From positions 23,231 to 87,230 of the forward strand of contig NZ_JACJTV010000024.1 of assembly GCF_014698845.1 (NCBI RefSeq): DNA of 64,000 nucleotides, written 5' to 3'. The stretch comes from Coleofasciculus sp. FACHB-1120 (GTDB lineage Bacteria > Cyanobacteriota > Cyanobacteriia > Cyanobacteriales > FACHB-T130). Position numbers and translations under genes: made by a program. Under the pieces are notes generated by a model. That model had not been told where the DNA came from. It saw only the letters and a list, made by a program, of their open reading frames with translations, and ran no database searches. Below are positions 17,464-27,144 of this stretch, piece by piece (within the stretch, counting starts at the first letter, position 1; every line of letters starts with the position of its first letter).

Positions 17464-19836
17464 TTATTTAGAGGGCGACGGTGTGACGGTAGGTGTTGGA
17501 GAAGCAGCTCCAATCGCACATTCGCCCAAATTAGCCGATGTTGGCGTAAAATTTGTGTTCGTTACAGGTAAAATGTCAGATTCCCGAATCCAACCAATTT
17601 CTCCTTGTTTGACTGCACGGTAGGTCACTTCGGGGCTTGCTTTTGGTGTTGGGGTGCTGGAATCAACTGTTCCAGGGGGAAACTGCGGATTAGACGTACC
17701 GAGCGTTGAGCAAACTTTCACCTGTAGCCAGCTATCAAGGTCTTGATTTCGTTGAATAGAGCTAACTTGCAAAATACTCCCCTCTGCAACTAACCCAACC
17801 ACAGATTGGTTTTGGGGTGCCAAGATACCGCGTCTTAGCAAAACAGGAACGTTGTTGCCTTGAGCGTTCTTGGTTGTGGAACGGGTAATTTGGAGCAGCA
17901 AGCCAGCCTCTAAAGAGGGCACAGAGATGGAAGGAGTTACAACAGGTTCTGGTTCTGCCGATGAAGAGGAGCTGGCTGCCGGTAGTTCAGGGCTGGGCCT
18001 AGAGCGGGGTGTCAACCCAATTAGAGGATCGATCCAGTTTTGAACTTCTGGAAGAAACCAATAAGCGATCGCTCCGCTAACACCTGTCAACAGAAGCAGC
18101 GTTAGGAGAAGCGGCAAAGGACTCCTCGCAGGACGCTCTTGGGAGATGATCTTGGTTTTGATTCTAGACGCAGAGGGAGATTGGGAGCGCACCGGAGCCG
18201 TTGGAGCGGGAACTGGCGCTATGGGTGGGATGGCTCCCATCTGTAGCCCTGTAACCTGTTGCCCAGTTTGTGGGGATGCCATTTGGCAGTAAACCAGGGC
18301 TAGCGTAATGTTGTCGTGTCCGTTTTTGGTATTCCCAATCTCCATCAGCCGCGTTCCGACTGTTGTCAAATCAGTCTGACCTTCTAGAATCGGCAGAATC
18401 TCGGTTTCCCAGTATTGTTCTACGCGATCATTGTCACTCAGACCATCCGAACAGAGAAGAAAAACACCGTCTTCATCTAGGACAAACCGCTGTACGGAGG
18501 GATGCAGGGTTGCTGATGAACTCATGCCCAACGCCTGAACGAGGGAGCCAGCGCCAGATTGTTCCACGGCATCCCGGTAGAGAGCGTATCCCAGCCGCAC
18601 CTCCCGCGAAGCAATATCATCATCCACGGTGATCTGCCGACAACCCGTGCGAGTAATCCAGTAAGCTCGACTATCTCCTACATGGGTGATGTACATTTCA
18701 TGAGCCTGACCTAATGCCATCACCAACGTGGTGCCCATACGTTGCCGGTCAAGCCGCTGTTCCGTGTCGTTGCGCTGGCTGATGACATCATTAGCAGCAC
18801 AAGCAAAGGTTTCCAATTCCAGGGTAAGATCGGTCGGATTTAAAGGATTACCTGAGTTTGCCAGCAGTCTCTGTACTCGTTCTTGGATGGTTGCAATTGC
18901 TAGATAGGAGGCGACCTCGCCGCCTTCATGTCCTCCAATCCCGTCGCAAACTATCGCCAAGGGCGAGGAGGGAGCAGTACTGCTTGGGCTGGGGGGATAG
19001 CAGGCATCTTCATTTTGCCGACGAGTTGGTCCGGTCTCGCTACGAGTGACAATTTGATAGGTACAAGATTGCGATCGCCCGACGGTTGTCATTGCCTCAT
19101 CCAACAGCGTCACCAGCTGCTCTGCTGTCTGTACGGCTCCTTGGTTGAGCTGCTGACAAACTTGTTCCAAAAATTTCCCAATGGTTGGGTGTGAAGAGGC
19201 GACCCATTTAGACCAAAGTTGCCCTAGGTTTTGCAGGGTTACTGGAGAACTTTGATCTGCCTGCAATATCAATAACCGAAGGATGGAACCTTCTACTCGC
19301 AGCAGCGCGGGTGTCAACAAACTCGACCCTACATGATTGATTTGCAAGGGTTCCCATAAATTCGCCATCTGCCATAGCCAAGTCAGCTGGCGCATTGCCG
19401 AGGCATTTTTCCAAACGCTGGTTAATTCGGGCATGAGGGTGCCTTCTCCATTCCCGCAGCTGTAAATCGGTACTTGCTCTAACAGCCAAGTTTCGATTTT
19501 GCGCTGTCCTTCTGTTGGCGTTAGCAGCCCGTACAGTTGAGGAACGTGCAGCTGATAAGGAGACAGCTTGAGATACGGCATGAGGCTGTTGGGGATCTCC
19601 ACTTGGATTTCTGGAGAGAAAGCCGGTTTGGTATCTAATATGATGCGATCGCTTTTAAGCAAATATCGCTCAGCAATCAGATCCCCAGCATTATAAGCTT
19701 CTGTCCCTTCACCGACTGCCCACAAGTACCGTTTGAGCAGCGGCGTGCGGCACTTCTGACAAAAGTTATGGCTCTGGGGATTCGGAGCCTGACAATTGAG
19801 ATTCGAGCAGTAAAGCGTTGCCGCAGAATTGTTCAT
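17464..19836 (-). CDS. PP2C-type protein phosphatase with zinc ribbon and membrane anchor
   Basis: A 790-aa protein. Residues 1-35 form a zinc ribbon (YCSNLNC, then FCQKCRTP). A kinase-like or unassigned region runs to about 255. A PP2C Ser/Thr phosphatase domain follows (about 260-510) with TRRQNED, LAIVCDGIGGHEGGEVAS, LLCSDGLSDN and GHDNITLALV, the metal-binding aspartates of the family. One TM helix (about 585-605, LPLLLTLLLLTGVSG) and a Ser/Pro/Thr-rich tail with a possible SH3-like segment follow. It should reverse Ser/Thr phosphorylation and so oppose FHA-dependent binding by the neighbouring CHAT-FHA protein. Confidence 0.88.
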   Translation of the reverse strand: MNNSAATLYCSNLNCQAPNPQSHNFCQKCRTPLLKRYLWAVGEGTEAYNAGDLIAERYLLKSDRIILDTKPAFSPEIQVEIPNSLMPYLKLSPYQLHVPQLYGLLTPTEGQRKIETWLLEQVPIYSCGNGEGTLMPELTSVWKNASAMRQLTWLWQMANLWEPLQINHVGSSLLTPALLRVEGSILRLLILQADQSSPVTLQNLGQLWSKWVASSHPTIGKFLEQVCQQLNQGAVQTAEQLVTLLDEAMTTVGRSQSCTYQIVTRSETGPTRRQNEDACYPPSPSSTAPSSPLAIVCDGIGGHEGGEVASYLAIATIQERVQRLLANSGNPLNPTDLTLELETFACAANDVISQRNDTEQRLDRQRMGTTLVMALGQAHEMYITHVGDSRAYWITRTGCRQITVDDDIASREVRLGYALYRDAVEQSGAGSLVQALGMSSSATLHPSVQRFVLDEDGVFLLCSDGLSDNDRVEQYWETEILPILEGQTDLTTVGTRLMEIGNTKNGHDNITLALVYCQMASPQTGQQVTGLQMGAIPPIAPVPAPTAPVRSQSPSASRIKTKIISQERPARSPLPLLLTLLLLTGVSGAIAYWFLPEVQNWIDPLIGLTPRSRPSPELPAASSSSSAEPEPVVTPSISVPSLEAGLLLQITRSTTKNAQGNNVPVLLRRGILAPQNQSVVGLVAEGSILQVSSIQRNQDLDSWLQVKVCSTLGTSNPQFPPGTVDSSTPTPKASPEVTYRAVKQGEIGWIRESDILPVTNTNFTPTSANLGECAIGAASPTPTVTPSPSK

Positions 19837-19989
19837 GAAGGTTATGCGCTCCCATCAGCCTATTGTGATTTGACTTGCTGTTACCAGAAGCTACTGAGAA
19901 ATGTAGCTCTTTCTCAATTCGCCAAATCTGAGCGTTAATCTGGATTGTAGCCTCTAGCACTCAAGAGATTTGCGATCTGTCAATGAAAC

Positions 19990-20229
19990 TCATTCTTCAC
20001 TTACAGAATTTTCGGTTTGTTGATAATGATCCCGCATGAGTCGAGGCCAGAGTAGCAAAAAGTACGACATCCAGACAAGAACGGGAATCGAGACGCCAGC
20101 CGTTATCCAGATTGTTTTGGTTAGTGTCCAAGATGCACTGATGACAGTAATACTCGTCAGCAAAATAGACCAGGGCTGACACCACCAAGGTTTGTAGGTC
20201 CAAGGGCTTTCGGGGTCTTTTTTATACAC
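19990..20229 (-). CDS. Small two-TM protein, DUF6737-like
   Basis: A 79-aa membrane protein starting MYKKDPESPWTYKPWWCQPW and holding two TM segments, with a charged C terminus. The PWWCQPWSI block resembles a small conserved cyanobacterial family (I believe DUF6737). Function is unknown. It lies upstream of the PP2C gene on the same strand. Confidence 0.6.
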   Translation of the reverse strand: MYKKDPESPWTYKPWWCQPWSILLTSITVISASWTLTKTIWITAGVSIPVLVWMSYFLLLWPRLMRDHYQQTENSVSEE

Positions 20230-20585
20230 TAGAGATAAAAAATAATCAAGTTTCTATTTCCAGAGTTTAACGGTTAAGGGTCTTATTCTGCTTAGGAAAT
20301 TGACACTTCGCGTTAAATTTGAATCAGACTAGGCGATGCTTCTTTCAAACGTTGGGTCAAATCACTCCGCCTACCAAACTTCAAGCGGGGCTGTTCAACC
20401 CTTCCTTCAACTCCTCATAAGCGAGCGGCGAAAGTCTCCCCTTCCTGGGGTAGAGAAGGGAGCGGGAAGGTTCAATGGGTTGTCCTGCTTTGATCTGCAT
20501 GGTGACTTTTGTTGGTTCTCAGGTTTCGCCAATCAAGGATTGTTGTTCCAGTTTGCTATCTGTACTGCCACCTTCACCAATTGCC
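20230..20585. other. Intergenic region without a recognised gene
   Basis: Divergent promoter space between the 79-aa protein and the 115-aa protein. Pyrimidine-rich stretches lie near 20400-20450. No structured RNA or repeat was recognised. Confidence 0.4.
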
Positions 20586-20933
20586 ATGCCCAAGCCCGAA
20601 GCTTATAGTGCCGCAGATCCAACATTTGCCGACCTTAACTCACCTGCTAGTGCCGAAATTAAGCAACTAATTGACTCCTTAGAGGAGTCTCACCGCCTAC
20701 GTTCCAAGATGGTCAATCTGGAAACTTGGGCGCTGGCTGAAACGATGGATCATTTTCTTCCAGGGTTCTGGAACCGCTTTTTAGAAAATCGCCGCACTGC
20801 TCTTAAGCAATTTTTGGAGCAGAAACGAGCAGCTAAGTCGCAAGTTGCGACAAATGCTCAGCCTCCGGGAGGTAGCGTTGGCAACCCAATTGGGCACAAT
20901 CCATCGTCTGTGCAAGAACAGACAGAGAGTTGA
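20586..20933 (+). CDS. Conserved-looking hypothetical protein
   Basis: A 115-aa soluble protein from ATG 20586 (MPKPEAYSAADP). The longer frame from 20475 adds a cysteine-rich stretch that does not look coding. The middle is helical (EIKQLIDSLEESHRLRSKMVNLETWALAETMDHFLPGFWNRF) and the C terminus is disordered. Function is unknown. Confidence 0.6.
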   Translation: MPKPEAYSAADPTFADLNSPASAEIKQLIDSLEESHRLRSKMVNLETWALAETMDHFLPGFWNRFLENRRTALKQFLEQKRAAKSQVATNAQPPGGSVGNPIGHNPSSVQEQTES

Positions 20934-21018
20934 CTTACACCCACAGAAAGAGGCGATCGCGCACCCATTTCTCTAATCTAATATTAGTAACATTAAGATT
21001 CAAATCTTTAGGAGTTAT

Positions 21019-21291
21019 ATGGAAAACCCACCCAAAGATACAACAAATAGAACCACCAATCCGGGCGATAGAATTTCCGATAAACCTGAAAGCGTTGAAG
21101 AAAAAGCTGATCAAATTGCGGTAGATGCGCCAGATATTACAGGCGATCATATCGTTGTTCCTACTTACTTTGAAGTAGATGAACCGGACGGAGAAAAGAA
21201 GGCGCTACACCATGTCAAAGATGCCGAAGAAATCTCTGATGTGATCCGCCAAGCTCGCGTCGATGAAAATGGAAATCGGATTTGGCGGTAA
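21019..21291 (+). CDS. Small acidic hypothetical protein
   Basis: A 90-aa hydrophilic protein with a clear ribosome binding site (AGGAG, 8 bases before ATG). The N-terminal third looks disordered; the rest (ITGDHIVVPTYFEVDEPDGEKKALHHVKDAEEISDVIRQAR) looks folded. No family is recognised. It converges on ndhM. Confidence 0.65.
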   Translation: MENPPKDTTNRTTNPGDRISDKPESVEEKADQIAVDAPDITGDHIVVPTYFEVDEPDGEKKALHHVKDAEEISDVIRQARVDENGNRIWR

Positions 21292-21305
21292 ATTATCTCT
21301 AGTGA

Positions 21306-21357
21306 TTAGTTGTTAGAAAGTTTTTTGCTGGTTAAACAAAACTTTTCTAACAACTAA
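21306..21357. terminator. Bidirectional terminator between convergent genes
   Basis: A long inverted repeat: TTAGTTGTTAGAAA near 21306 pairs with TTTCTAACAACTAA near 21345, with A/T-rich inner arms and one bulge. It serves the 90-aa gene on the plus strand and ndhM on the minus strand. Confidence 0.7.
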
Positions 21358-21364
21358 AACTTAA

Positions 21365-21709
21365 CTACTCTGCCGATTGAGTGCTAACCTGAGGCAAGCC
21401 CATGCTGTAGTTGAGAACTCGGCTGCTCAGGTTGTAACTAATTTGCCCCTGCTGTAGCAGACTTCTCAAAAAATGTTCCAAGTCTGAACCGATACGGCGC
21501 AGATTATATTCTGTTAAATCTGCACCGTTATAGGATTCAACCATTTCGTCAAACTTGCCATAAACTTGTTGCAGAGCGTCTTCGTTCCAGTTAAATTCAT
21601 TATCTGGATCTATATCCAGGGTTAATACAGTGTCACTCTCGACAAGTTCGTTGTTCTTAACCTCGGCAGTATAGATGCGGATGTGGCGAGTCGTACACTT
21701 TAGCAGCAT
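21365..21709 (-). CDS. ndhM: NAD(P)H-quinone oxidoreductase subunit M
   Basis: A subunit of the cyanobacterial/plastid NDH-1 complex of the thylakoid, working in cyclic electron flow and respiration. The 114-aa protein from ATG 21709 (MLLKCTTRHIRIYTAEV) matches NdhM along its length, including DIDPDNEFNWNEDALQQVY and YNLRRIGSDLEHFLRSLL and NYSMGLPQ. An ATG at 21739 would add 10 residues not expected in the family. Confidence 0.93.
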   Translation of the reverse strand: MLLKCTTRHIRIYTAEVKNNELVESDTVLTLDIDPDNEFNWNEDALQQVYGKFDEMVESYNGADLTEYNLRRIGSDLEHFLRSLLQQGQISYNLSSRVLNYSMGLPQVSTQSAE

Positions 21710-21815
21710 AGTAGTCAATAGTTTTTGGCTTACAGACATTAATAACTATTTTAAATAATTGTAAAGCGATCGCGCTTAGGTTCAAAAGTTTTTAAATTCA
21801 TTTAGCTTTACAATG

Positions 21816-21856
21816 TTTGAGTGTTGAATGATTCAACTCAAAGTCCAACACTCAAA
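21816..21856 (-). terminator. Hairpin after leuD
   Basis: An 11-bp perfect stem, TTTGAGTGTTG (21816-21826) with CAACACTCAAA (21846-21856), directly downstream of leuD on the minus strand. Confidence 0.6.
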
Positions 21857-21868
21857 ATCTAGTGATCG

Positions 21869-22414
21869 CTACCTAGTGGGAATCATTCCCGTTTGCCGAG
21901 CATAAGCAAAAATTCCTCCTGCATCAATCACGGGTCCGACGTCGCCCAAAGGCTGGAGAGAATAAGTTTTACCCAAGGTATGGTTAATCAGCTGATTTTG
22001 TTCAAAATCAATTGAAACTTCCTGCCCCGTTTCAAATTGATCGCACAACCGCTCAACTGATTCCCAAGGGTAAAGTTCCCCAGTCGCAGCACAATTGCGG
22101 AAAAAGATCCGAGCATAAGACTGAGCCACTACCGCTTTAACGCCACTAGCACCCAAAGCAATCGGGGCGTGTTCCCGTGAAGAACCGCAGCCAAAGTTTT
22201 CCCCAGCAATAATGATAGGATACTGGGTCTTGATTTCTCCAGAAGCCACAAACTTTCCATAACGATCCGGCAATCCAATCAAGGCATAACTGCCCAATTT
22301 CTCGTACTCGTCAGGCTTGGAAGGAACCAGAGTCAGGTATTCAGCCGGGATAATTTGATCGGTATCGATGTTGTCATCCAAAACAAAAATTGCGCCGCGA
22401 ATCAATGCGCCCAT
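21869..22414 (-). CDS. leuD: 3-isopropylmalate dehydratase small subunit
   Basis: The 181-aa small subunit of isopropylmalate isomerase in leucine synthesis; it works with the Fe-S large subunit LeuC, which is not in the window. Family motifs are clear: LDDNIDTDQIIPAEYL near the start, AGENFGCGSSREHAPIAL (about 68-85) and SYARIFFRNC. The short form resembles LeuD of archaeal/cyanobacterial type rather than the longer E. coli protein. Confidence 0.9.
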   Translation of the reverse strand: MGALIRGAIFVLDDNIDTDQIIPAEYLTLVPSKPDEYEKLGSYALIGLPDRYGKFVASGEIKTQYPIIIAGENFGCGSSREHAPIALGASGVKAVVAQSYARIFFRNCAATGELYPWESVERLCDQFETGQEVSIDFEQNQLINHTLGKTYSLQPLGDVGPVIDAGGIFAYARQTGMIPTR

Positions 22415-22814
22415 GATTCAGTTCCCGGTTTTTCCAATCTTCTGTTTAGCTATTTCACTTTATCATTCAAGAGCGCGACTCGCTGCGCCGCGATAGATAG
22501 TATCTAACAATGGGAGGTTCTGGCGTGCCTCAGAATTGCCGGAACAAAGCTTCGTTAGCGAACATCCCGCCCAATGTAGAGCCGCTGAATGTAGTAGAAG
22601 TAAGAAAAACTAATTATTCTGGTCGAGTGGACATCCTACTGCCACAAGGCTCTTGGCAGTCGTCTGCGCTGCCTCATGAAATGTAAAAGCGAAAAAAGAG
22701 CGATCGCAGTTGCCGGTCAATTATACTACTCTGACAGAGTCTCTCAAATAAAAAGACTGATACTCTTAAAGAAAAAAGTCAGGCTGAACTACCGGCATCA
22801 TTTACTCAAACAAA
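22415..22814. other. Intergenic region without a recognised gene
   Basis: Divergent promoter space between leuD and the 298-aa protein, with a HIP1 site near 22700. No ORF, repeat or structured element was recognised. Confidence 0.4.
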
Positions 22815-23711
22815 ATGGTTGATCCGATGGATGATATCGCCAAACAAGCTCGCCAGGGGAGCGTGGCGGCGATTATTCAAATACTCAATGACAAGCTGGC
22901 ACAGGCTGGTGTCAGAACCAGAGCTATTTTTGCCGATGGCGTCTTACAGCTTTTGTGTGAGGCAGCTACGCCAGATCAACTCGAACAATCTACCCTGGTA
23001 CAGCGAATTCGGCAGATTCTAGAATCAATTTCACCGCGCAGTATTCGTCGCGTCAACATCAACAGTCGGATTGTCCGAGAGCAGCAATTACTCTGGCTAG
23101 AAGAAATTCATCGAGATCCGGAGAGTCAGTTACTTTGGGCTGAAGAAATTACCCTTGCTAAGCCGAATCTTCTAAGACGTTTCGGAGAAGATTTAAAGGA
23201 TCGGAAACCTGCAAAAAAAAGTCAACCATCTTTTCCTCAACCTGGCTCCCGATCCGTTCGAGAAAAACGCCAGTTCTGGCGTGGGATTGTGGGTGGTGCT
23301 AGCTTGTCGTTACTTTTACTGCTGGTAGGGTGGGCGCTTTATGATTGGCTAGGACCATTTACGATTACTCGGACGCCAGCTTCTGCCCCCAGCTCTACTC
23401 CACAGGCGACGACAGCGCCAACAACCTCTCCAACACCTGCGGCATCCAGCACCCAAACAACGACTGCATTACCTTCATCCGATCCTTTTGCGGATGCGGT
23501 GCGACTTGCAGAAAAAACGTCAATTGAGGGGAGAAATGCTCAGACTTCTGCTCAGTGGTTGGATTTGGCAGCTAAATGGCAACAAGCTTCCGATTTAATG
23601 GCTGCTGTACCCCCTACTGATAGTCGTTACGGAACTGCTCAGGATCGGGTGGAATCTTATCGGCAAAAGAGTGAAATTGCCCAGCAGGAGGCAAAAAAAA
23701 GGCGTTCTTAG
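22815..23711 (+). CDS. Single-pass membrane protein with Pro/Thr-rich linker
   Basis: A 298-aa protein. The N-terminal cytoplasmic part (1-150) begins with IAKQARQGSVAAIIQILNDKL and is predicted alpha/beta; a TM helix lies at about 157-177 (GGASLSLLLLLVGWAL). A Ser/Thr/Pro/Ala linker (about 187-222) leads to a helical C terminus (DAVRLAEKTSIEGRNAQTSAQWLDLAAKWQQASDLM). It resembles cyanobacterial proteins of unknown role; I cannot assign a function. Confidence 0.65.
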   Translation: MVDPMDDIAKQARQGSVAAIIQILNDKLAQAGVRTRAIFADGVLQLLCEAATPDQLEQSTLVQRIRQILESISPRSIRRVNINSRIVREQQLLWLEEIHRDPESQLLWAEEITLAKPNLLRRFGEDLKDRKPAKKSQPSFPQPGSRSVREKRQFWRGIVGGASLSLLLLLVGWALYDWLGPFTITRTPASAPSSTPQATTAPTTSPTPAASSTQTTTALPSSDPFADAVRLAEKTSIEGRNAQTSAQWLDLAAKWQQASDLMAAVPPTDSRYGTAQDRVESYRQKSEIAQQEAKKRRS

Positions 23712-24195
23712 AAGTCAAGCATTGCTGTTAGCTAAAAAACTCTTAAATTAGCTTTTTCAGAGAGAAATCCTTTTTCTTCAAACAATAGGTTTCTCCTGCC
23801 TCCAATCGTTTTCCGCCCAAATCCCCTACATTTAAGGTTTTTGGCAAAACTGCGCTGGCGCTACACCAATCTCTCCTGACTCCTCTTCTTTTAAAGAAAT
23901 TGAAGTGCCTATAGAGGAAGAGGACACAAGAAGTTATGCCACTTTGATTTAACCCTAGCTTGCCGATTCAGGCTTTATTGATTTGGTCAAGCCAAAATTT
24001 GATTTCTCACATCTCAGCAAATATGTCAGTGATTAGAATCACAGTGACCTGAACTGGAAATCACAAGAATCAAGGTGTATAGATCATTAAGTCATTGCTG
24101 ACAAGGTCACTTAGGCTGAAAGATAAGCGTCACCTGATAGCAACTGGATAAGTCGAATACTGACCTTGCGGAGCAAGTCGTCTAGGAGGTGCGCG
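23712..24195. other. Intergenic region without a recognised gene
   Basis: About 480 bp. A short inverted repeat (AGCTAAAAA...TTAGCTTTTT, 23731-23760) may be a weak terminator. Nothing else was recognised. Confidence 0.4.
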
Positions 24196-24447
24196 ATGAT
24201 TCTAATTCGAGAAGTGGTTCAACAAGCTCTCTGTACTGGCTATTTGACAGTGGACGCAGAAGAGCAGCTCCGGAAGATGCTCCGAGGCAAATATGACTCA
24301 GAGGATCTGAGGGCGTTTATGATCCTACAAAAAGCTGCCATGTCTGGTCAGGTGAAGCAAGAGTCGCGCGTGCTGCTGGAAGAAAAAATGCTGGAGCAAG
24401 CTGAGGTGGTGGAACAGTTGCTCAGAGAGGTACTGGTTACTACTTAG
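24196..24447 (+). CDS. Small helical hypothetical protein
   Basis: An 83-aa protein from ATG 24196, chosen because a strong AGGAGG sits 8 bases upstream (24184-24189). It is helical and charged (LTVDAEEQLRKMLRGKYDSEDLRAFMILQKAAMSGQV). It looks like a conserved cyanobacterial small protein, with no assigned role. The histidine kinase gene follows on the same strand after 228 bp. Confidence 0.7.
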   Translation: MILIREVVQQALCTGYLTVDAEEQLRKMLRGKYDSEDLRAFMILQKAAMSGQVKQESRVLLEEKMLEQAEVVEQLLREVLVTT

Positions 24448-24675
24448 GGAAATTAGAGATTGAGACTGGTAGAAATACAAAACATTTGGGAACCCTAGTT
24501 TTATAGAAGAGCGAGGGTAAAATCTGGTTGCCCCAGTCATGGCTGTCAGGAATTAACAGCGGATTGCTCCCAGCAAACTGCTGTTTTATTTCTAGCTTGC
24601 CAAAGCCTCTCCCTCTATCCAGCAGAGTGTCTTTTAAACCCTGCCTTGATATCCTCCTAATGAAGGTCGGCTAAG

Positions 24676-26922
24676 ATGAATGATGCACAAGCGGATATGG
24701 ATGCAGCCAGCGCGATCGCAAAGCGGATGTCCCCATTGGTCGCGAAGCGGCGCGTTAGCGTTAGTGAAGCGGCTCAGGAAGATCTGGCGGCTGTCAAAGA
24801 GCTGCAAACGGCTGCAACCTTGACAGTAGAGCCTCTCATTTCACCGATGCCCAACCCAGTTGAACCGGGTTTTATAGAGGAATACAAGGGCGCACTCATG
24901 CATTACCCCAGCGATCGCCGCATTCAGTTAGGGCAACAGATTACTCAAATCCTTCTAGCAAGCCCAGATCCGGAAGCGGTATTGCCCAAGATTGCGGAGG
25001 TGGTGGGAGGGAGTTTACAGGCAGATGCTTGTTTTATAAAAGCGATCGCAAGCCATCAGGCGACGCCACAGGATGCTTTTTGGTATGCAGAGGCACTGTC
25101 AAGGTCTAACGGAACATCCAACGCGGCGGATGCGGCAACCGCTGAGTCTAAGGGTATGCGTCCTCTGTCCTCGAAAGTATGGATGCAAGAGAATGCCGTA
25201 CTAGAAGAGATCCTGAGCGCTCGCGAACCCGTAGCGATTTCGGATACTCAAGCAATTGAAACTGGACGTACCTGGGAAGATCCGGTACGTGCCGTGCTGG
25301 GAATTCAAACCCAATTTCAATCCTCAGCAAATGGGGTGATTGTCGTCGGACGATCGCAACCAGGCGATTGGACAGAGATTGAAAAAGAATTGCTGAAAGC
25401 TGTGTCAGACTCAGTTGCGATTGCAATTTCTCAAGTCCAACTCCAGCGACAGGTGCGTATCGCTGCCCAATACCAAATCCTGATCAACCAGCTGACGCTG
25501 GCAATTCGGGCTGGCAGAGACGTGAATCAGATTCTCCAACTCGCGCTTGCCGGTACAGCTCAAGCTTTCCAAGTTCACCGTGGCTTTATTCTACTGCTGA
25601 AATACGTCGCTCCCCCGTTGAAAAACCGTTCTTTAAAGCAGATTCCTAAAGCGAAAGTTACGGTAGTTTGCGAATGGCCTTCCCAAAGCAACAACGCCCA
25701 AAGTAACAACGAACAAGCAGAAGCGGTTGAAGAAACAAACGCTTCTGTTTCGCCTTCTTGGTTAAACCATTCCTTTGCGCTCTCGGAGTGTCACTGGTGC
25801 CAACAAGCCTTCATGCAGTCGCCTGAGCTATTGGCGATCGCGAATCAAGCGGATCTCGCCACCAGCAACCCAGCAGACACCTCTGCCAGTCAATCCTCCG
25901 ACCTCTTTAACCCAGAAGCCATGCCTGCTCTGTTGATGGTTCCCCTGGAAAGTCAAGGCACCGTGTTGGGGTTCCTGGTGCTACAGAATTATCAGCCTCG
26001 TTCCTGGCAATCTGAGGAATTAGAGCTAGTAAAATTGGTCAGCGCTCAGGCGAGTACGGCAATCATTCAAACGCAATCATTACGCCAAGTGCAAGCTCTC
26101 GTGGAGGAGCGTACTGCCCAGTTGCAAGGCAGTATGGAAGTGCAGGCGAAGTTGTACGAAAAAACTCGCCAACAACTCGATCAGTTGCGGCAACTCAATC
26201 AAGTGAAGGATGAATTCATCGCTAATCTGAGCCATGAGTTAAAGACACCGCTCACCACGATGAAGCTAGCGATTTGTATGTTACGTCAAGCGGAACTGCC
26301 GCCAGAGCTTCGTGCTAAGTACCTGGAAATCCTGGACGAGAAGTGTACTCAAGAAATTAATTTGATCGAGGACTTACTCGCTCTTCAGAAACTGGAGTCG
26401 AAGAAATCTTCAATCGCTCTGCAAAAGATAGACCTCAAGCAGGTTATTCAAGAGTTGGTTGAGCCGTTTGAGCAGAAATGGGTGGATAAAGGATTAACGC
26501 TAGCAGTAGAGTTACCTAAGCGATCGCTAATGCTCCAGACTGACGCGGATAGCCTCAATCGCATACTGCAAGAACTTTTGACCAATGCTGGCAAATATTG
26601 TGAGCCAGATTCTACCGTTCATCTGCGTGCTACTCACGAGATTAATCCGCAAGGGAATCAGATTGTTCTTCGCTTGAGTAACAATGGGCCTGGCATCTCG
26701 CCAACAGAAATGGGGTATATCTTTGATAAATTCCGCCGGGGTGAAGGCATCACCCAACAAGCGATTCAAGGCACTGGGTTGGGCTTAGCTCTGGTAAAGT
26801 CTTTAGTACAGCACCTCAATGGCGCGATCGCTGTCTCCAGTTGTTCTGCTGAAGATACTCACGCTTGCGAAACCTGCTTTACGCTCACCTTGCCTCAATC
26901 TTTTGACAGCACCCAAGTCTAA
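24676..26922 (+). CDS. Soluble GAF-domain sensor histidine kinase
   Basis: A 748-aa two-component sensor without TM segments. Two GAF-like domains (about 90-255 and 265-470, the second ending VLGFLVLQNYQPRSW) are followed by a coiled coil and a HisKA domain with the phosphorylated His in FIANLSHELKTPLTT (about 520). The HATPase part has RILQELLTNAGKYC (N box), SNNGPGIS, FDKFRRGEG and GTGLGLALVKSL. The GAF domains lack an obvious chromophore cysteine context that I can confirm. No response regulator gene lies next to it. Confidence 0.88.
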   Translation: MNDAQADMDAASAIAKRMSPLVAKRRVSVSEAAQEDLAAVKELQTAATLTVEPLISPMPNPVEPGFIEEYKGALMHYPSDRRIQLGQQITQILLASPDPEAVLPKIAEVVGGSLQADACFIKAIASHQATPQDAFWYAEALSRSNGTSNAADAATAESKGMRPLSSKVWMQENAVLEEILSAREPVAISDTQAIETGRTWEDPVRAVLGIQTQFQSSANGVIVVGRSQPGDWTEIEKELLKAVSDSVAIAISQVQLQRQVRIAAQYQILINQLTLAIRAGRDVNQILQLALAGTAQAFQVHRGFILLLKYVAPPLKNRSLKQIPKAKVTVVCEWPSQSNNAQSNNEQAEAVEETNASVSPSWLNHSFALSECHWCQQAFMQSPELLAIANQADLATSNPADTSASQSSDLFNPEAMPALLMVPLESQGTVLGFLVLQNYQPRSWQSEELELVKLVSAQASTAIIQTQSLRQVQALVEERTAQLQGSMEVQAKLYEKTRQQLDQLRQLNQVKDEFIANLSHELKTPLTTMKLAICMLRQAELPPELRAKYLEILDEKCTQEINLIEDLLALQKLESKKSSIALQKIDLKQVIQELVEPFEQKWVDKGLTLAVELPKRSLMLQTDADSLNRILQELLTNAGKYCEPDSTVHLRATHEINPQGNQIVLRLSNNGPGISPTEMGYIFDKFRRGEGITQQAIQGTGLGLALVKSLVQHLNGAIAVSSCSAEDTHACETCFTLTLPQSFDSTQV

Positions 26923-27144
26923 AGCCAGAAACTAGACAACCAGACACCAAATCTGAGAATTTATAAGCTGTTGCACGTTTAACTTGCATATTCTGAAAAT
27001 AGGGGAAAAGTGGTGAATTCCTCTCCTCTGTTCCTGGATTCAGTTCAAACTGGCTTGCTTGGAGATGTCATAGCTTATAAGTTCTTGTAAGAGCTTACCT
27101 GCCAAGCTCCCCAATTCTGACTCCTGACTTTATTAAGGGATGAT

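Noticed and set aside
22500..22700. Possible small RNA upstream of the 298-aa protein
   Set aside because: A few short stems can be drawn but no stable structure with a terminator was found.
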